Shown here piece after piece: positions 44,053 to 53,489 of a DNA stretch of 64,000 nucleotides; the first letter of the stretch is position 1; each line of letters starts with the position of its first letter. The stretch spans positions 1 to 64,000 of the forward strand of contig JAHJCU010000008.1 in the NCBI GenBank assembly GCA_018812925.1, read 5' to 3'. This DNA is from Candidatus Omnitrophota bacterium (GTDB lineage: Bacteria; CAIJMQ01). A program made the translations under genes and the position numbers. The notes below the pieces were generated by a model. It was given only the letters and a program-made list of their open reading frames with translations, did no database searches and had not been told where the DNA came from.

Positions 44053-45660
44053 ATGTCACAATATTTAGTATTAGCAAGGAAATGGCGTCCCCAGAAATTC
44101 AGTGATATTCTGGGACAGGAACATATTGCCACCACTCTTCAAAACGCTTTAGGTCAAAATAGAATTTATCACTCATATCTATTTGCGGGCCCCAGAGGAA
44201 TCGGGAAAACTACAACAGCCAGAATTTTAGCCAAAGCTATAAATTGCGAGAAAGAAACAAAAGGAGAACCCTGCAACAGTTGTTCTTCGTGTTTGGAAAT
44301 TACAGAAAATAGAAGTCTGGATGTTATAGAAATAGACGGGGCTTCAAATAATGGAGTAGACCAGGTAAGAGATTTGCGTCAAAACACAAGATTTGGCACA
44401 TCAAAATCTAAATTCAAAATTTATATAATAGATGAAGTGCACATGTTATCAACTCCGGCATTCAACGCACTCCTAAAAACTCTTGAAGAACCGCCTCCTC
44501 ATGTAAAATTTATATTTGCGACAACAGAACCGCACGAAATTCCGATAACTATTCTTTCACGATGCCAACGTTTCGACTTTAAAAGAATTTCCGTGGAATT
44601 AATAGAAAAAAAACTTAAAACAATAGCCGAAGAAGAAAATATCAAAATAGACGCTGACAGCTTATTTCTTATTGCAAAATTTTCTCAAGGAAGCCTAAGA
44701 GACGCCGAAAGTATCTTGGAACAATTGTCAACATTTACAAACGGCAATATAGACATAGAAAAAACGAAGGAACTTTTGGGTTTGGTAGATGAAGAAGTGT
44801 TTTTCGAATTAACAGAACTCCTCATAGAAAAAAATATCACAAAAATCTGGCAATTAATAAATGATTTAAATCATCGCGGTAAAGACATTCCAAAATTGCT
44901 TAAAGATTTTATGCATTTTCTAAGAGATATGCTTCTGATAAAAGAAGGCATTGAATCTTCCGACCTTATAGATATAAGACCCAATTACAGGGGAAAACTC
45001 AAAGAGCTTTCACAAAGTTTCAACGAAGAACAAATCCTTTCGCTTATTGATTCGTTATCTTCTATATCCTATAAATTAAAAAGAAGCGAATCTTTGATAA
45101 TGGATTTAGAAATTTATATGTTGGGGCTTGTCAAGCAACTAAACTCGCAAAATCCTACAGCGACCGTTTTAAAAAGCGTTCAGCCGACCTCTGTAACACA
45201 AAAAAAATTGGAAGAGCCTAAGGAAGAAAAAAAAGCTCTAACTGCACAGATTAGTATTAACAACCAAACAGCTGAAATAGCGCCGCAAAAAATTCTTAAC
45301 GAAAAAACTAATAAAGAAAAAGAAATTAATTTTGAAAACTTAAAAACAATATGGACAGAAATTTTAAAAGATATAAAAAACAAAAGCTCAACACTTTCAA
45401 CGCTTCTTACAAACAGTAAAATAATGGGAGCGGAAAATAATATAGTAAAAATAGAATTACCTATAACAAATAATTATTTTAAGACCACTTTAGAAAAAAG
45501 TAAAAAGTTTATACAGAATAAAATCAGTGAAAAAATTGGACGTCAAATCCAAATAGAATTCACCCATCAAATAAAACAAGAAAACGGGAAAGAAGGTATA
45601 ATTGAAAAAACAATTAAAATATTTGACGCTAAAATAGTGAAGCCTTCTCAGGAGGAATAG
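44053..45660 (+). CDS. dnaX: DNA polymerase III subunits gamma/tau
   Basis: Clamp loader ATPase, 535 residues. Walker A GPRGIGKT at 46-53, zinc cysteines 65, 74, 77 and 80, Walker B IIDEVH and the SRC motif (ILSRCQRF). Domain III ends near 365; a charged linker and a C-terminal tau-like domain follow. An A8 run at 45227-45234 in the linker could give a shorter product by slippage (see findings). ATG 44053; no strong ribosome site. Confidence 0.96.
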   Translation: MSQYLVLARKWRPQKFSDILGQEHIATTLQNALGQNRIYHSYLFAGPRGIGKTTTARILAKAINCEKETKGEPCNSCSSCLEITENRSLDVIEIDGASNNGVDQVRDLRQNTRFGTSKSKFKIYIIDEVHMLSTPAFNALLKTLEEPPPHVKFIFATTEPHEIPITILSRCQRFDFKRISVELIEKKLKTIAEEENIKIDADSLFLIAKFSQGSLRDAESILEQLSTFTNGNIDIEKTKELLGLVDEEVFFELTELLIEKNITKIWQLINDLNHRGKDIPKLLKDFMHFLRDMLLIKEGIESSDLIDIRPNYRGKLKELSQSFNEEQILSLIDSLSSISYKLKRSESLIMDLEIYMLGLVKQLNSQNPTATVLKSVQPTSVTQKKLEEPKEEKKALTAQISINNQTAEIAPQKILNEKTNKEKEINFENLKTIWTEILKDIKNKSSTLSTLLTNSKIMGAENNIVKIELPITNNYFKTTLEKSKKFIQNKISEKIGRQIQIEFTHQIKQENGKEGIIEKTIKIFDAKIVKPSQEE

Positions 45661-45686
45661 GATTCTCCTTTAGGGGGAAGGCGAAA

Positions 45687-45732
45687 CCCCGCACCGTCCG
45701 TCATTGTATTAGTGGCAAGACTGGTGCGTGGG
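45687..45732 (+). repeat. Imperfect hairpin between dnaX and ybaB
   Basis: CCCCGCACCGTC pairs with GACtGGTGCGtGGG. There is no T-run afterwards, so it is not a clear intrinsic terminator. It is probably another palindrome or an mRNA-processing structure. Confidence 0.5.
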
Positions 45733-45758
45733 TAAAAGACAAATAGGAGATTTTTGAA

Positions 45759-46070
45759 ATGAAAAATATAGGCAAACTTTTAAAAGAAGCGCAAAAGATG
45801 CAAGAGAAAATGGCAAAAGTTCAAGAAGATTTGGCATCAAAAAAAGTGGAAGCCACTTCCGGCGGCGGAATGGTAAAAGTAGAAATGAACGGCGCGCAGG
45901 AACTACTCTCGATAAAAATCGACAAGGAAGTGGTAAACCCCGATGACATAGAAATGCTGGAAACCCTAATTCAAGCGGCAGTTAACGAAGCAACAAGAAA
46001 ATCCAAGGAAATGGTTCAGGAAGAACTTTCACAAGTTACAGGAGGAATGAATATACCCGGACTAATATAA
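45759..46070 (+). CDS. ybaB: YbaB/EbfC nucleoid-associated protein
   Basis: 103-residue DNA-binding protein of the YbaB family: NIGKLLKEAQKMQEKMAKVQ helix, GGGMVKVEMNG strand pair and the C-terminal QVTGGMNIPGL. Classical place between dnaX and recR. AGGAG lies upstream of the ATG. Confidence 0.93.
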   Translation: MKNIGKLLKEAQKMQEKMAKVQEDLASKKVEATSGGGMVKVEMNGAQELLSIKIDKEVVNPDDIEMLETLIQAAVNEATRKSKEMVQEELSQVTGGMNIPGLI

Positions 46071-46076
46071 CGAATG

Positions 46077-46125
46077 CAAAAATCAAAATGCAAAATGTAA
46101 AATTACAAAGTAAAATTTAAAATGA
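46077..46125 (+). repeat. AAAATGCAAAATGT word repeats
   Basis: Repeated AAATGCAAAATG / AAAATTTAAAATG words in the spacer after ybaB. Intergenic. Confidence 0.6.
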
Positions 46126-46158
46126 TAAAAAACAAGGAGCAAATATTAATATAATTTC

Positions 46159-46794
46159 ATGGATACTCAACTTTTTGACATAAAAAGTTTTCTTTTAACC
46201 TATTCAATCCTTATCGCACCGCTTATTACTGGATTAGGAGGAGCATTATTAGGAGCATATATTACTTTTAGATTTGAAAGATATAAAAGAATAAAAGGTT
46301 GGTATGTTATTTACCTTGCTCCTATTGAAAAACTAGTGGATAGGATACTAGATACATGTTCAAAAGCGATTATGAATCTTTCAGTTAAAGCGCTACCAGA
46401 TCTAACTAAACCAATATTTGATTTACTGGTTGACCTATTGGTTGCTACACCATATATGTATAAAACTGGAGATAAGAAACTTTCTAAATTAGTTGGTAGG
46501 TTTCGCTTCGACACATTTGCAGTCTTAAAGGCAATAGACGAGTTTCTTTTTGAGAATAATTTTATTACTAAAGAGTTATTTGAACAAAGAGAAGTATTTT
46601 TTAAAGGATTTAAATTATCACTTGAGCCAAAATTATGTGCCTATTTTGATAGGCAAGCTAAAAAAACGTTGAAAACTTTAAATAATGACTACAAGAAATA
46701 CCGTAATGAAAAAATAGGCTTTTCTAAGGTTATAAATAAAAATATGGCTACAACTTTGCATATTTATAAAAGAATGATTAAATTAAAAGTATAA
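46159..46794 (+). CDS. Unrecognised membrane-anchored protein
   Basis: 211 residues. One N-terminal membrane segment (about 9-37, SILIAPLITGLGGALLGAYI), then a basic helical cytoplasmic part. No family is recognised. It sits between ybaB and recR, which are normally adjacent, and is bracketed by word repeats (46077-46125 and 46852-46889), so it may be inserted. The start ATG has no strong ribosome site. Confidence 0.6.
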   Translation: MDTQLFDIKSFLLTYSILIAPLITGLGGALLGAYITFRFERYKRIKGWYVIYLAPIEKLVDRILDTCSKAIMNLSVKALPDLTKPIFDLLVDLLVATPYMYKTGDKKLSKLVGRFRFDTFAVLKAIDEFLFENNFITKELFEQREVFFKGFKLSLEPKLCAYFDRQAKKTLKTLNNDYKKYRNEKIGFSKVINKNMATTLHIYKRMIKLKV

Positions 46795-46851
46795 TAGTTA
46801 GGAGATTTTTGATATTTAATATGTATATTTAATTTTTAATCTTTAATTTTT

Positions 46852-46889
46852 GATGTCTGATGTCTGACTTCTGTCATCTGACTTCTGAC
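46852..46889 (+). repeat. TCTGACTTCTG word repeats before recR
   Basis: TGTCTGATGTCTGAC and CATCTGACTTCTGAC words. The same set recurs at 49366-49399 between the V-ATPase genes. Confidence 0.7.
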
Positions 46890-46908
46890 CGAACAAAGTG
46901 AGGATTGC

Positions 46909-47484
46909 GTGTATCCAAAAAGTTTAGAAGAATTAATTACGAGTTTAACACAACTTCCTTCTTTGGGTCCCAAATCGGCCGAAAGAATCGCGCTATATTT
47001 ACTTGATAAACCACATAAGATAGAACAACTTATAAAAGCCATAAAAAATTTGGAAAAGATAGGTTACTGCGTTCAATGTAACTCATTTACAGAAGGCAAA
47101 CTCTGCGCTATTTGCGAAAATCCGCAAAGAGATAAACACAAAATTTGCGTCGTAGAAGAACCTCATCAGGTAGCTCTACTTGAAAGAAGCGGAATTTTTA
47201 AAGGGCTCTATTATGTGTTACACGGAAGCATAGCTCCATTAGAAGGCAAAAATCCTCAAGATTTAAAAGTAACCAAATTAATCAAAAGAATAAAAGAAGA
47301 CCATATAAAAGAAGTGATATTGGCGACAAATCAAGAATTTACTTTGCATTACATGATAAAATTATTAAAGAATTTTAAAGTTAAAGTTTCCTGCCTGGCA
47401 AAAGGCATTCCCGTAGGCGGAAATATTGAGTATGTTGATGAACTAACTCTTAAGGAAGCATTTAAAGGAAGACAAGAAGTATGA
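46909..47484 (+). CDS. recR: Recombination mediator RecR
   Basis: 191 residues. Helix-hairpin-helix ([17 protein letters not shown]), zinc finger CVQC...CAIC, and Toprim domain ([14 protein letters not shown]). GTG start at 46909 with GAGG upstream. Part of the dnaX-ybaB-recR set for DNA repair. It overlaps the next gene by 4 bp (ATGA). Confidence 0.95.
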   Translation: MYPKSLEELITSLTQLPSLGPKSAERIALYLLDKPHKIEQLIKAIKNLEKIGYCVQCNSFTEGKLCAICENPQRDKHKICVVEEPHQVALLERSGIFKGLYYVLHGSIAPLEGKNPQDLKVTKLIKRIKEDHIKEVILATNQEFTLHYMIKLLKNFKVKVSCLAKGIPVGGNIEYVDELTLKEAFKGRQEV

Positions 47485-49358
47485 ATATAAATAACGGTTC
47501 TCGGGATTCGGTGTTCGGTGTTCGTAAAGATAATAACAAAAAACAATCCCAAGGCGAAATAATAAAAGTTTCCGGACCTCTGGTAATAGCAAAAGGGATA
47601 CCAAACGCGCGTATGTATGATATGGTCAGAGTTTCGGACTTGAATTTAATCGGAGAAATTATAGGTCTAAAGGCAGACACTGCTTCTATTCAGGTATATG
47701 AAGAAACTTCAGGCATCGGTCCCGGCGAACCCGTGGAATCAACAAATGCTCCTCTTTCGGTTGAATTGGGACCGGGACTTCTTAAATCCATTTTTGACGG
47801 TATACAGCGTCCCTTAGATGTTATAAGAGAAAAAACAGGCGATTATATTGCAAGAGGACTTAGCTTGCCGGGAATAGACAGGAAAAAGAAATGGGAATTT
47901 AAACCTATTTTAAAAGAAGGCGATGAAGTCGAAGAAGGTGATATTATCGGAGAAGTTCAAGAAACTCCGGTTATTACTCATAAGATAATGGTCCCACTCG
48001 GTGTAAAAGGAAAAATAAAGAAAATTTCCTCGGGCGAATATGCAGTAGAGGAAACTGTCACTGAAATCTCCACTGAAAACGGAAATGAAAATTTAAAGAT
48101 GCTCAGCAAATGGCCCGTTAGAACAAAAAGACAATACAAAAGGAAACTTGCTCCGGACGAACCTCTCATAACAGGTCAAAGAGTAGTTGATTTTCTTTTT
48201 CCATTGACAAAAGGAGGAACAGCCTGCTTACCCGGTCCATTCGGAAGCGGTAAAACCATTCTCCAACATCAACTTGCAAAATGGAGTGACGCTCAAATTA
48301 TAGTTTACATTGGATGCGGTGAAAGAGGGAATGAAATGACGTCGGTTTTAATGGAGTTCCCTGAACTAATCGACCCCTACACAAAGCAACCTTTGATTAA
48401 TCGCACAGTACTCATCGCAAACACTTCCAATATGCCCGTTGCCGCGCGTGAAGCTTCTATATATACGGGAATAACTATTGCGGAATATTTCAGAGACATG
48501 GGATATAACGTCGCCGTAATGGCAGACTCCACTTCAAGATGGGCTGAAGCCGTAAGGGAAATTTCCGGAAGATTAGAAGAAATGCCGGGCGAAGAAGGTT
48601 ACCCTGCATATCTTTCTTCAAGATTGGCAGAGTTTTATGAGAGAGCAGGAAAAGTTCAATGTCTGGGAAAAAATAAAAGGTTTGGCAGTTTATCGGTAAT
48701 AGGTTCTGTTTCACCTCCAGGAGGAGATTTCGCCGACCCTGTAGTTCAATCCACTTTAAAGGTAGTTAAGGTATTCTGGGGATTAGAAGGTAAATTAGCA
48801 TATGAAAGACATTTTCCTGCCATAAATTGGCTTACATCTTATTCTCTTTATCTTGACAATTTAGAAGAATATTATACAAAAGAATTTGGGAAAGACTGGG
48901 AAGAAATTAAAAAGGAATGCATGCGTATCCTGCAAGAAGAAGCAAACCTTCAAGAAATAGTAAGACTTGTAGGCGTAGAAACACTTTCCGGCAAGGATAG
49001 ATTAATCCTGTATACTGCAAGCTCCATAAGAGATGATTTCCTTCATCAAAACGCATTTGATGATATTGATACATACACAACCCTTAAAAAACAATATCTA
49101 ATGGTTAAGACCATATTGTATCTACATCATAAAATGTCTGATGCAATCGAAGAAGGTATCTCTATAGAAAAACTTCTGACCTTAAAAGCAAAGGACGATA
49201 TTACGGGCATGAAAAGAATTCCCAACGAAGAGGACCTGCCCGCTTCGACGCAAAGCAAGCAGGCGGGAAATAAATTTCTTGATATACAAAAGAAGATTGA
49301 CAGAGAAATAGAAAACCTAAAGACAGAGGACAGAAAACAGAAGACAGAAAAAAAATAA
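47481..49358 (+). CDS. atpA: V-type ATP synthase subunit A
   Basis: Catalytic subunit of the archaeal/bacterial V-type ATPase, 625 residues. [16 protein letters not shown]-terminal barrel, the bulge domain, Walker A GPFGSGKT and the [13 protein letters not shown] block. The leader (about 24 residues) contains TTCGGTGTTCG-coded words, and the C-terminus contains the palindrome 49235-49267 and a tail [13 protein letters not shown] from GACAGA words. The ATG overlaps recR by 4 bp. Confidence 0.95.
   Translation: MNINNGSRDSVFGVRKDNNKKQSQGEIIKVSGPLVIAKGIPNARMYDMVRVSDLNLIGEIIGLKADTASIQVYEETSGIGPGEPVESTNAPLSVELGPGLLKSIFDGIQRPLDVIREKTGDYIARGLSLPGIDRKKKWEFKPILKEGDEVEEGDIIGEVQETPVITHKIMVPLGVKGKIKKISSGEYAVEETVTEISTENGNENLKMLSKWPVRTKRQYKRKLAPDEPLITGQRVVDFLFPLTKGGTACLPGPFGSGKTILQHQLAKWSDAQIIVYIGCGERGNEMTSVLMEFPELIDPYTKQPLINRTVLIANTSNMPVAAREASIYTGITIAEYFRDMGYNVAVMADSTSRWAEAVREISGRLEEMPGEEGYPAYLSSRLAEFYERAGKVQCLGKNKRFGSLSVIGSVSPPGGDFADPVVQSTLKVVKVFWGLEGKLAYERHFPAINWLTSYSLYLDNLEEYYTKEFGKDWEEIKKECMRILQEEANLQEIVRLVGVETLSGKDRLILYTASSIRDDFLHQNAFDDIDTYTTLKKQYLMVKTILYLHHKMSDAIEEGISIEKLLTLKAKDDITGMKRIPNEEDLPASTQSKQAGNKFLDIQKKIDREIENLKTEDRKQKTEKK
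49235..49267 (+). repeat. CCTGCCCG-type palindrome inside V-ATPase A
   Basis: CCTGCCCGCTT, spacer, AAGCAGGCGGG, coding [12 protein letters not shown] near the C-terminus in frame. Same style as 855-881 and 49936-49973. Confidence 0.75.
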
Positions 49359-49365
49359 AAATCTT

Positions 49366-49399
49366 ATCTGACTTCTGTCGTCTGACTTCTGACATCTGA
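49366..49399 (+). repeat. TCTGACTTCTG word repeats between V-ATPase A and B
   Basis: TCTGACTTCTGTCGTCTGAC-type words just before the B-subunit gene; related to 46852-46889. Confidence 0.7.
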
Positions 49400-49406
49400 A
49401 TTAAAA

Positions 49407-50816
49407 ATGGCTAAGGAATATTTAACCCTAAGAGAAATATCAGGTCCGTTGGTGCTTATAGAGGATATTTCGGGTGTGAAGTATGACGAATTAATAGAAC
49501 TTACAACAGCATCCGGAGATAAACGCCGAGGTAAGGTCTTGGAAGTTAGTTCCGATAAAGCTTTAGTCCAACTTTTCGAATCCTCAAGTGGCATAGATAT
49601 AGCCAAAAGCCGTGTGAAGTTTTTAGGCAAGGGAATAGAATTGGGAGTGTCTTTGGATATTCTTGGAAAAGTTTTCAACGGATTAGGAGAACCTCTAGAC
49701 GGTAGTGCTCAAATCATTCCCGAAAAATATTTAGATATCAACGGCAGTCCAATAAACCCAATTGCGCGGGATTATCCAAATGAATTTATACAAACTGGTA
49801 TCTCTGCAATCGATGGATTAAACACACTTGTAAGAGGTCAGAAACTCCCCATACTTTCCGGTTCAGGACTACCCCATTCTCAACTTGCGGCACAAATAGT
49901 AAGACAAGCACAAATATTAGGTAAAAAAGAAAAATCTGCCCGTCCCGATGTTCCATCGGAACAAGCAGGCGGGTTTGCGATTGTTTTTGGCGCAATTGGT
50001 ATTACTTTTGAAGAAGTAGATTTTTTTATAAAAAATTTTCAGGAAGGTGCAGCAATGGAAAGAACTGTACTGTTTATAAACCAAGCTGATGACCCTGTAA
50101 TTGAAAGAATTGCGGTTCCACGCACAGCTCTAACAGCAGCTGAATTTTTGGCTTTTGAACACGATATGCATGTACTTGTAATATTGACGGATATGACAAA
50201 TTACTGTGAAGCGCTAAGACAAGTTTCGGCCGCAAGAAAAGAAGTTCCGGGAAGAAGAGGATATCCGGGCTATATGTATACCGACCTGGCAAGTATATAT
50301 GAGCGTGCAGGAAGAATAAAAGGCAAAAAAGGTTCAATTACGCAAGTGCCCATTCTAACGATGCCCGAGGACGATAAAACACATCCAATACCCGACCTTA
50401 CGGGTTATATTACCGAAGGGCAAATAATTCTCTCAAGGGACCTGCATAGGAAAGGAATTTATCCTCCGATAGATGTAATGCCTTCGTTATCACGACTTAA
50501 AGACAGAGGAATCGGAAAAGGCAAAACCAGGGAAGACCATTCAGACCTGTTTAACCAACTTTTTTCCGCATACGCAAAAGGAAAACAAGCGCAGGAATTA
50601 TCCGTAATCATGGGGCAGGAAAGTTTATCTGAATTGGATAAAATTTATTTTGACTTCGCTGTAACTTTTGAAAAAGAATATGTCCAACAGGATAAACTGC
50701 AGGCAAGAACAATAGAAGAAACACTGCAACTTGGTTGGAAATTACTTGCAAAATTGCCTAAAGAAGAACTCAAACGAATCCGCCCCGAATTTATAGAAAA
50801 ATACCTGTCCCGTTAG
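49407..50816 (+). CDS. atpB: V-type ATP synthase subunit B
   Basis: Non-catalytic nucleotide-binding subunit, 469 residues: IFNGLGEP-type N-domain, [20 protein letters not shown] and the long [19 protein letters not shown] block. About 13 residues ([13 protein letters not shown]), coded by the palindrome 49936-49973, lie just before [12 protein letters not shown] and look inserted. The stop codon lies in another palindrome (50809-50931). Subunits D, E, F, C, K and I are not in the neighbourhood. Confidence 0.95.
   Translation: MAKEYLTLREISGPLVLIEDISGVKYDELIELTTASGDKRRGKVLEVSSDKALVQLFESSSGIDIAKSRVKFLGKGIELGVSLDILGKVFNGLGEPLDGSAQIIPEKYLDINGSPINPIARDYPNEFIQTGISAIDGLNTLVRGQKLPILSGSGLPHSQLAAQIVRQAQILGKKEKSARPDVPSEQAGGFAIVFGAIGITFEEVDFFIKNFQEGAAMERTVLFINQADDPVIERIAVPRTALTAAEFLAFEHDMHVLVILTDMTNYCEALRQVSAARKEVPGRRGYPGYMYTDLASIYERAGRIKGKKGSITQVPILTMPEDDKTHPIPDLTGYITEGQIILSRDLHRKGIYPPIDVMPSLSRLKDRGIGKGKTREDHSDLFNQLFSAYAKGKQAQELSVIMGQESLSELDKIYFDFAVTFEKEYVQQDKLQARTIEETLQLGWKLLAKLPKEELKRIRPEFIEKYLSR
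49936..49973 (+). repeat. Palindrome inside V-ATPase B
   Basis: CTGCCCGT and GCAGGCGGG outer arms enclose CCGATG-ttc-CATCGG. Translated in frame. The inner hairpin CCGATG/CATCGG recurs at about 50901-50916. Confidence 0.85.
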
Positions 50817-50944
50817 AGATTAAAAAGAAAGTTTATGATTTATCTCAACTTTTCAGAAACAAAGATAAAGAGTGTAATTGCCAAATGGCAACTGAACATT
50901 CCGATGTTACATCGGGATTATCTCTAACGGGGTAAACCCCGTTA
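50809..50944 (+). repeat. CCCGTTAGAGAT...ATCTCTAACGGG palindrome after V-ATPase B
   Basis: A 12-bp perfect repeat about 100 bp apart. It contains CCGATG-tta-CATCGG and is followed by AACGGGGtaaACCCCGTT. The atpB stop (TAG) lies in its first arm. The CCCCGTTA ends link it to the thymidylate-synthase palindrome. Confidence 0.8.
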
Positions 50945-51050
50945 GCCCAAAGAAAAAACTCTTATTAAAACAAAATTGGGAACTAAGTAGAAAGTATAAG
51001 ACTTTAACGTTGTTGGTATAATTTAAAATTAGATTCCATTAAAATAAAGA

Positions 51051-51079
51051 TTGAAACCTTATTATTTTTTTTATATTAT
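51051..51079 (+). promoter_or_regulatory. Candidate promoter of mgtE
   Basis: TTGAAA, 17 bases, TATTAT, 33 bases before the mgtE ATG. No Mg2+ riboswitch is recognisable between promoter and start. Confidence 0.6.
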
Positions 51080-51112
51080 GATTTTATATTCTTGTATTAA
51101 AGAGGAGCTCTG

Positions 51113-52459
51113 ATGCAAAATAAATCGATTATTTCCCCGGAAATAGAAGAAGTTTTGAAATTGCCCAATAAAGACGAGGAAATTCGAAAACTTTTCTTAG
51201 ACTTGCATCCGCGGGAAATCTTTACGCTTTGTGAAGATTTGAAGCCGCAACAAAATGCTCAAATAGTCATTGCGTTAAAAAGTCCTTTAGGTATTGAGTT
51301 TTTTCAACAGTTTAAAACCAAACGTCAACGGGGAATTTTTCGTCATTTCTCCAAAGAATGGATGGCTGATATATTGGAAGATATGGCTCCCGATGAAAGA
51401 ACAGATTTTATAAAAACACTTTCCAAAGAACAAACCGGACAAGTACTGCCTCTTATCGCTCAAGCCGAACGTAACGACATAAAAAAACTTCTTCAATACA
51501 AAGAAGGAACTGCAGGTTCAATACTTACCACGGAATATGCTTTTCTTTCACAGGATATTACAGCAAGTAAAGCCTTGAACCAACTTAGAAAACAAGCTTT
51601 TGACAGGGAAACTATTTATTATGTTTATGTTATAGATAACGAACGGAAACTTCTCGGATTTATTTCTCTAAAAGACATCTTGATTTCAAACGGAAATAAA
51701 TTGATTAAGGACATAATGCATCTGAATATTATCAACGCACACATTGATGACGATAAGGAACAAGTGGCAAAAAAATTAGCCGACTATGATTTATTAGCAA
51801 TACCTATCGTTGATACGGAAAACAGATTAATCGGAATCGTAACAGTCGACGACGTGGTAGACATTATAGAGCAGGAACATACCGAAGATATTTATAAACA
51901 TGGAGCTGCAGGCGATTACGTTGACTATATGGGTTCCCCTCCCCGTCTTATAGCCAAACACAGAATAATATGGTTACTTGTACTGGTTGCTATGGGTTTT
52001 GTTTCGGGAATGGTAATGGAAAAATATGCCTATCAGTTACAAGCAGTCGTTGCTCTCACCTTTTTTATACCACTTCTTTGTGGTTCTGGAGGAAACGCGG
52101 GGACTCAATCCTCTACGGTTGTCATTCGAGGATTAGCAACCGGAGAAATTCAGATAAGAGATGTTCTTAAAATTTTCTTGAAGGAACTGTCAATAGGCGG
52201 AATAGTCGGCTTAGCCATGGGAATATTGGCAGCATTTAGAGCTCTAGTTTTAAATAAAGACCCTCTCTTGGCAATAACTGTGGGAAGCGCCATGATTGCA
52301 ACGGTTATCGTAGCAACAACACTGGGAGCTGTGCTACCTCTATTGTTCAAAAAAATGAAACTGGACCCGGCTTTAATGTCCGGTCCGTTTATTGCAAGTA
52401 TTGTAGATATAGTTTCGCTTTTGGTTTATTTTAGAATTGCCGTGCTGGTTTTTGCATAA
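51113..52459 (+). CDS. mgtE: Magnesium transporter MgtE
   Basis: 448 residues: N-terminal superhelical domain (about 20-130, with EDMAPDERTDFIKTL), two CBS domains (about 135-260), and a five-helix membrane domain with GSGGNAGTQSSTVVIRGLA (about 320) and the Mg site near PALMSGPFIASIVDI. The Mg channel is gated by the CBS domains. Ribosome site AGAGGAG. Monocistronic by its surroundings. Confidence 0.96.
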   Translation: MQNKSIISPEIEEVLKLPNKDEEIRKLFLDLHPREIFTLCEDLKPQQNAQIVIALKSPLGIEFFQQFKTKRQRGIFRHFSKEWMADILEDMAPDERTDFIKTLSKEQTGQVLPLIAQAERNDIKKLLQYKEGTAGSILTTEYAFLSQDITASKALNQLRKQAFDRETIYYVYVIDNERKLLGFISLKDILISNGNKLIKDIMHLNIINAHIDDDKEQVAKKLADYDLLAIPIVDTENRLIGIVTVDDVVDIIEQEHTEDIYKHGAAGDYVDYMGSPPRLIAKHRIIWLLVLVAMGFVSGMVMEKYAYQLQAVVALTFFIPLLCGSGGNAGTQSSTVVIRGLATGEIQIRDVLKIFLKELSIGGIVGLAMGILAAFRALVLNKDPLLAITVGSAMIATVIVATTLGAVLPLLFKKMKLDPALMSGPFIASIVDIVSLLVYFRIAVLVFA

Positions 52460-52582
52460 AGCTCTAACAACTTACAACGATGGCTTATTTTTTTAGATGA
52501 ACTCCGCAACGTAAGACATCGGAAAAATATCTATGTTCCGATTAAATTGATAAAAAATTATTGCTATGTTATTATCCCGACC

Positions 52583-53269
52583 ATGAATCTTTTAGAAGAA
52601 AAAGTATTGGTTTTAAATAAACTTTGGCAGGCAATTAATGTATGCAGCGCAAAACGAGCTATATGCTTTCTTTATACAGGACATGCCAAAGTCGTGGAAT
52701 CTCAAAACGACAATTACGAATTGTACGATTTTCAAAAATGGTTGGAGCATTCCCAAAATAATTTTTTATCCGGCAATGCAGCCAACAAGAAGATTCCAAA
52801 TAACGGTTTTATCCATTCTGTTTCTTGTTCACTCAAAAAACCCAATATAATAATTTTAGGTTTTTATTTGGGTTATCCAAACTTGAGAATTAAGTTGTCC
52901 AGAGAAAATATTTATAAAAGAGATAAACATACCTGTCAATATTGCGGTAGAAAATTAGACCAGAAAAAACTAAATATTGACCACATCCTCCCCAGACATA
53001 GAGGAGGAAAAACCAATTGGACAAATGTTGTCACTTGTTGTTTTGGGTGTAATTTAAAAAAAGGCGGAAAAATTTTATCTGAAACAGACATGAAACTTTT
53101 ACAAAAACCCCGCGCACCCTTACGTTATCCTTTGCAAAATTTACATATAGAAACACAAGGACATAAAAGCTGGACTCATTTTATAGATTTTAATAAGTGG
53201 GAAATAGAGATAGGAGAAAACAGGGAACAGTTAACAGAAAACAGAGTACAGGTAATTCTAAATAACTGA
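52583..53269 (+). CDS. HNH endonuclease family protein
   Basis: 228 residues from ATG 52583 (MNLLEEKVLVLNKLWQAIN, the usual beginning); an upstream TTG would add 12 residues. HNH site: Cys118-x2-Cys121, Asp133-His134, Asn148 and Cys153-x2-Cys156. The family is common in many bacteria; the role is unknown and not necessarily mobile. The last residues (ENREQLTENRVQ) are coded by a GAACAGTTAACAGAAAACAG word repeat. Confidence 0.85.
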   Translation: MNLLEEKVLVLNKLWQAINVCSAKRAICFLYTGHAKVVESQNDNYELYDFQKWLEHSQNNFLSGNAANKKIPNNGFIHSVSCSLKKPNIIILGFYLGYPNLRIKLSRENIYKRDKHTCQYCGRKLDQKKLNIDHILPRHRGGKTNWTNVVTCCFGCNLKKGGKILSETDMKLLQKPRAPLRYPLQNLHIETQGHKSWTHFIDFNKWEIEIGENREQLTENRVQVILNN

Positions 53270-53312
53270 CATCTAATTTCTATCTTCTGGAATTTGATAT
53301 CTTATTTTTAAA

Positions 53313-53489
53313 ATGCAGATAAAATGCCCTCAATGTGGTAAAAAGATATGTAAAGATGAGAAACACGACTTGCCTAATTTTCCTTTCTGTAGCAAAAGGT
53401 GCAAATTGGTTGATTTGGGAGGATGGTTTGATAATAGGTATAAAATAGTTTCACCTTTAGAAAATGAAAGAAATAATAACGATGATTGA
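53313..53489 (+). CDS. YacG-like small zinc protein
   Basis: 58 residues with CPQCGKKI...FPFCSKRCKLVDLGGW, matching the YacG (DNA gyrase inhibitor) family: Cys5, Cys8, Cys26 and Cys30 and the typical RCKxxDLGxW stretch. The C-terminal part is short. Its end overlaps the start region of the next gene. Confidence 0.85.
   Translation: MQIKCPQCGKKICKDEKHDLPNFPFCSKRCKLVDLGGWFDNRYKIVSPLENERNNNDD

Noticed and set aside
51001-51112. Possible M-box magnesium riboswitch before mgtE
   Set aside because: The leader is short and AT-rich and none of the conserved M-box segments can be found.
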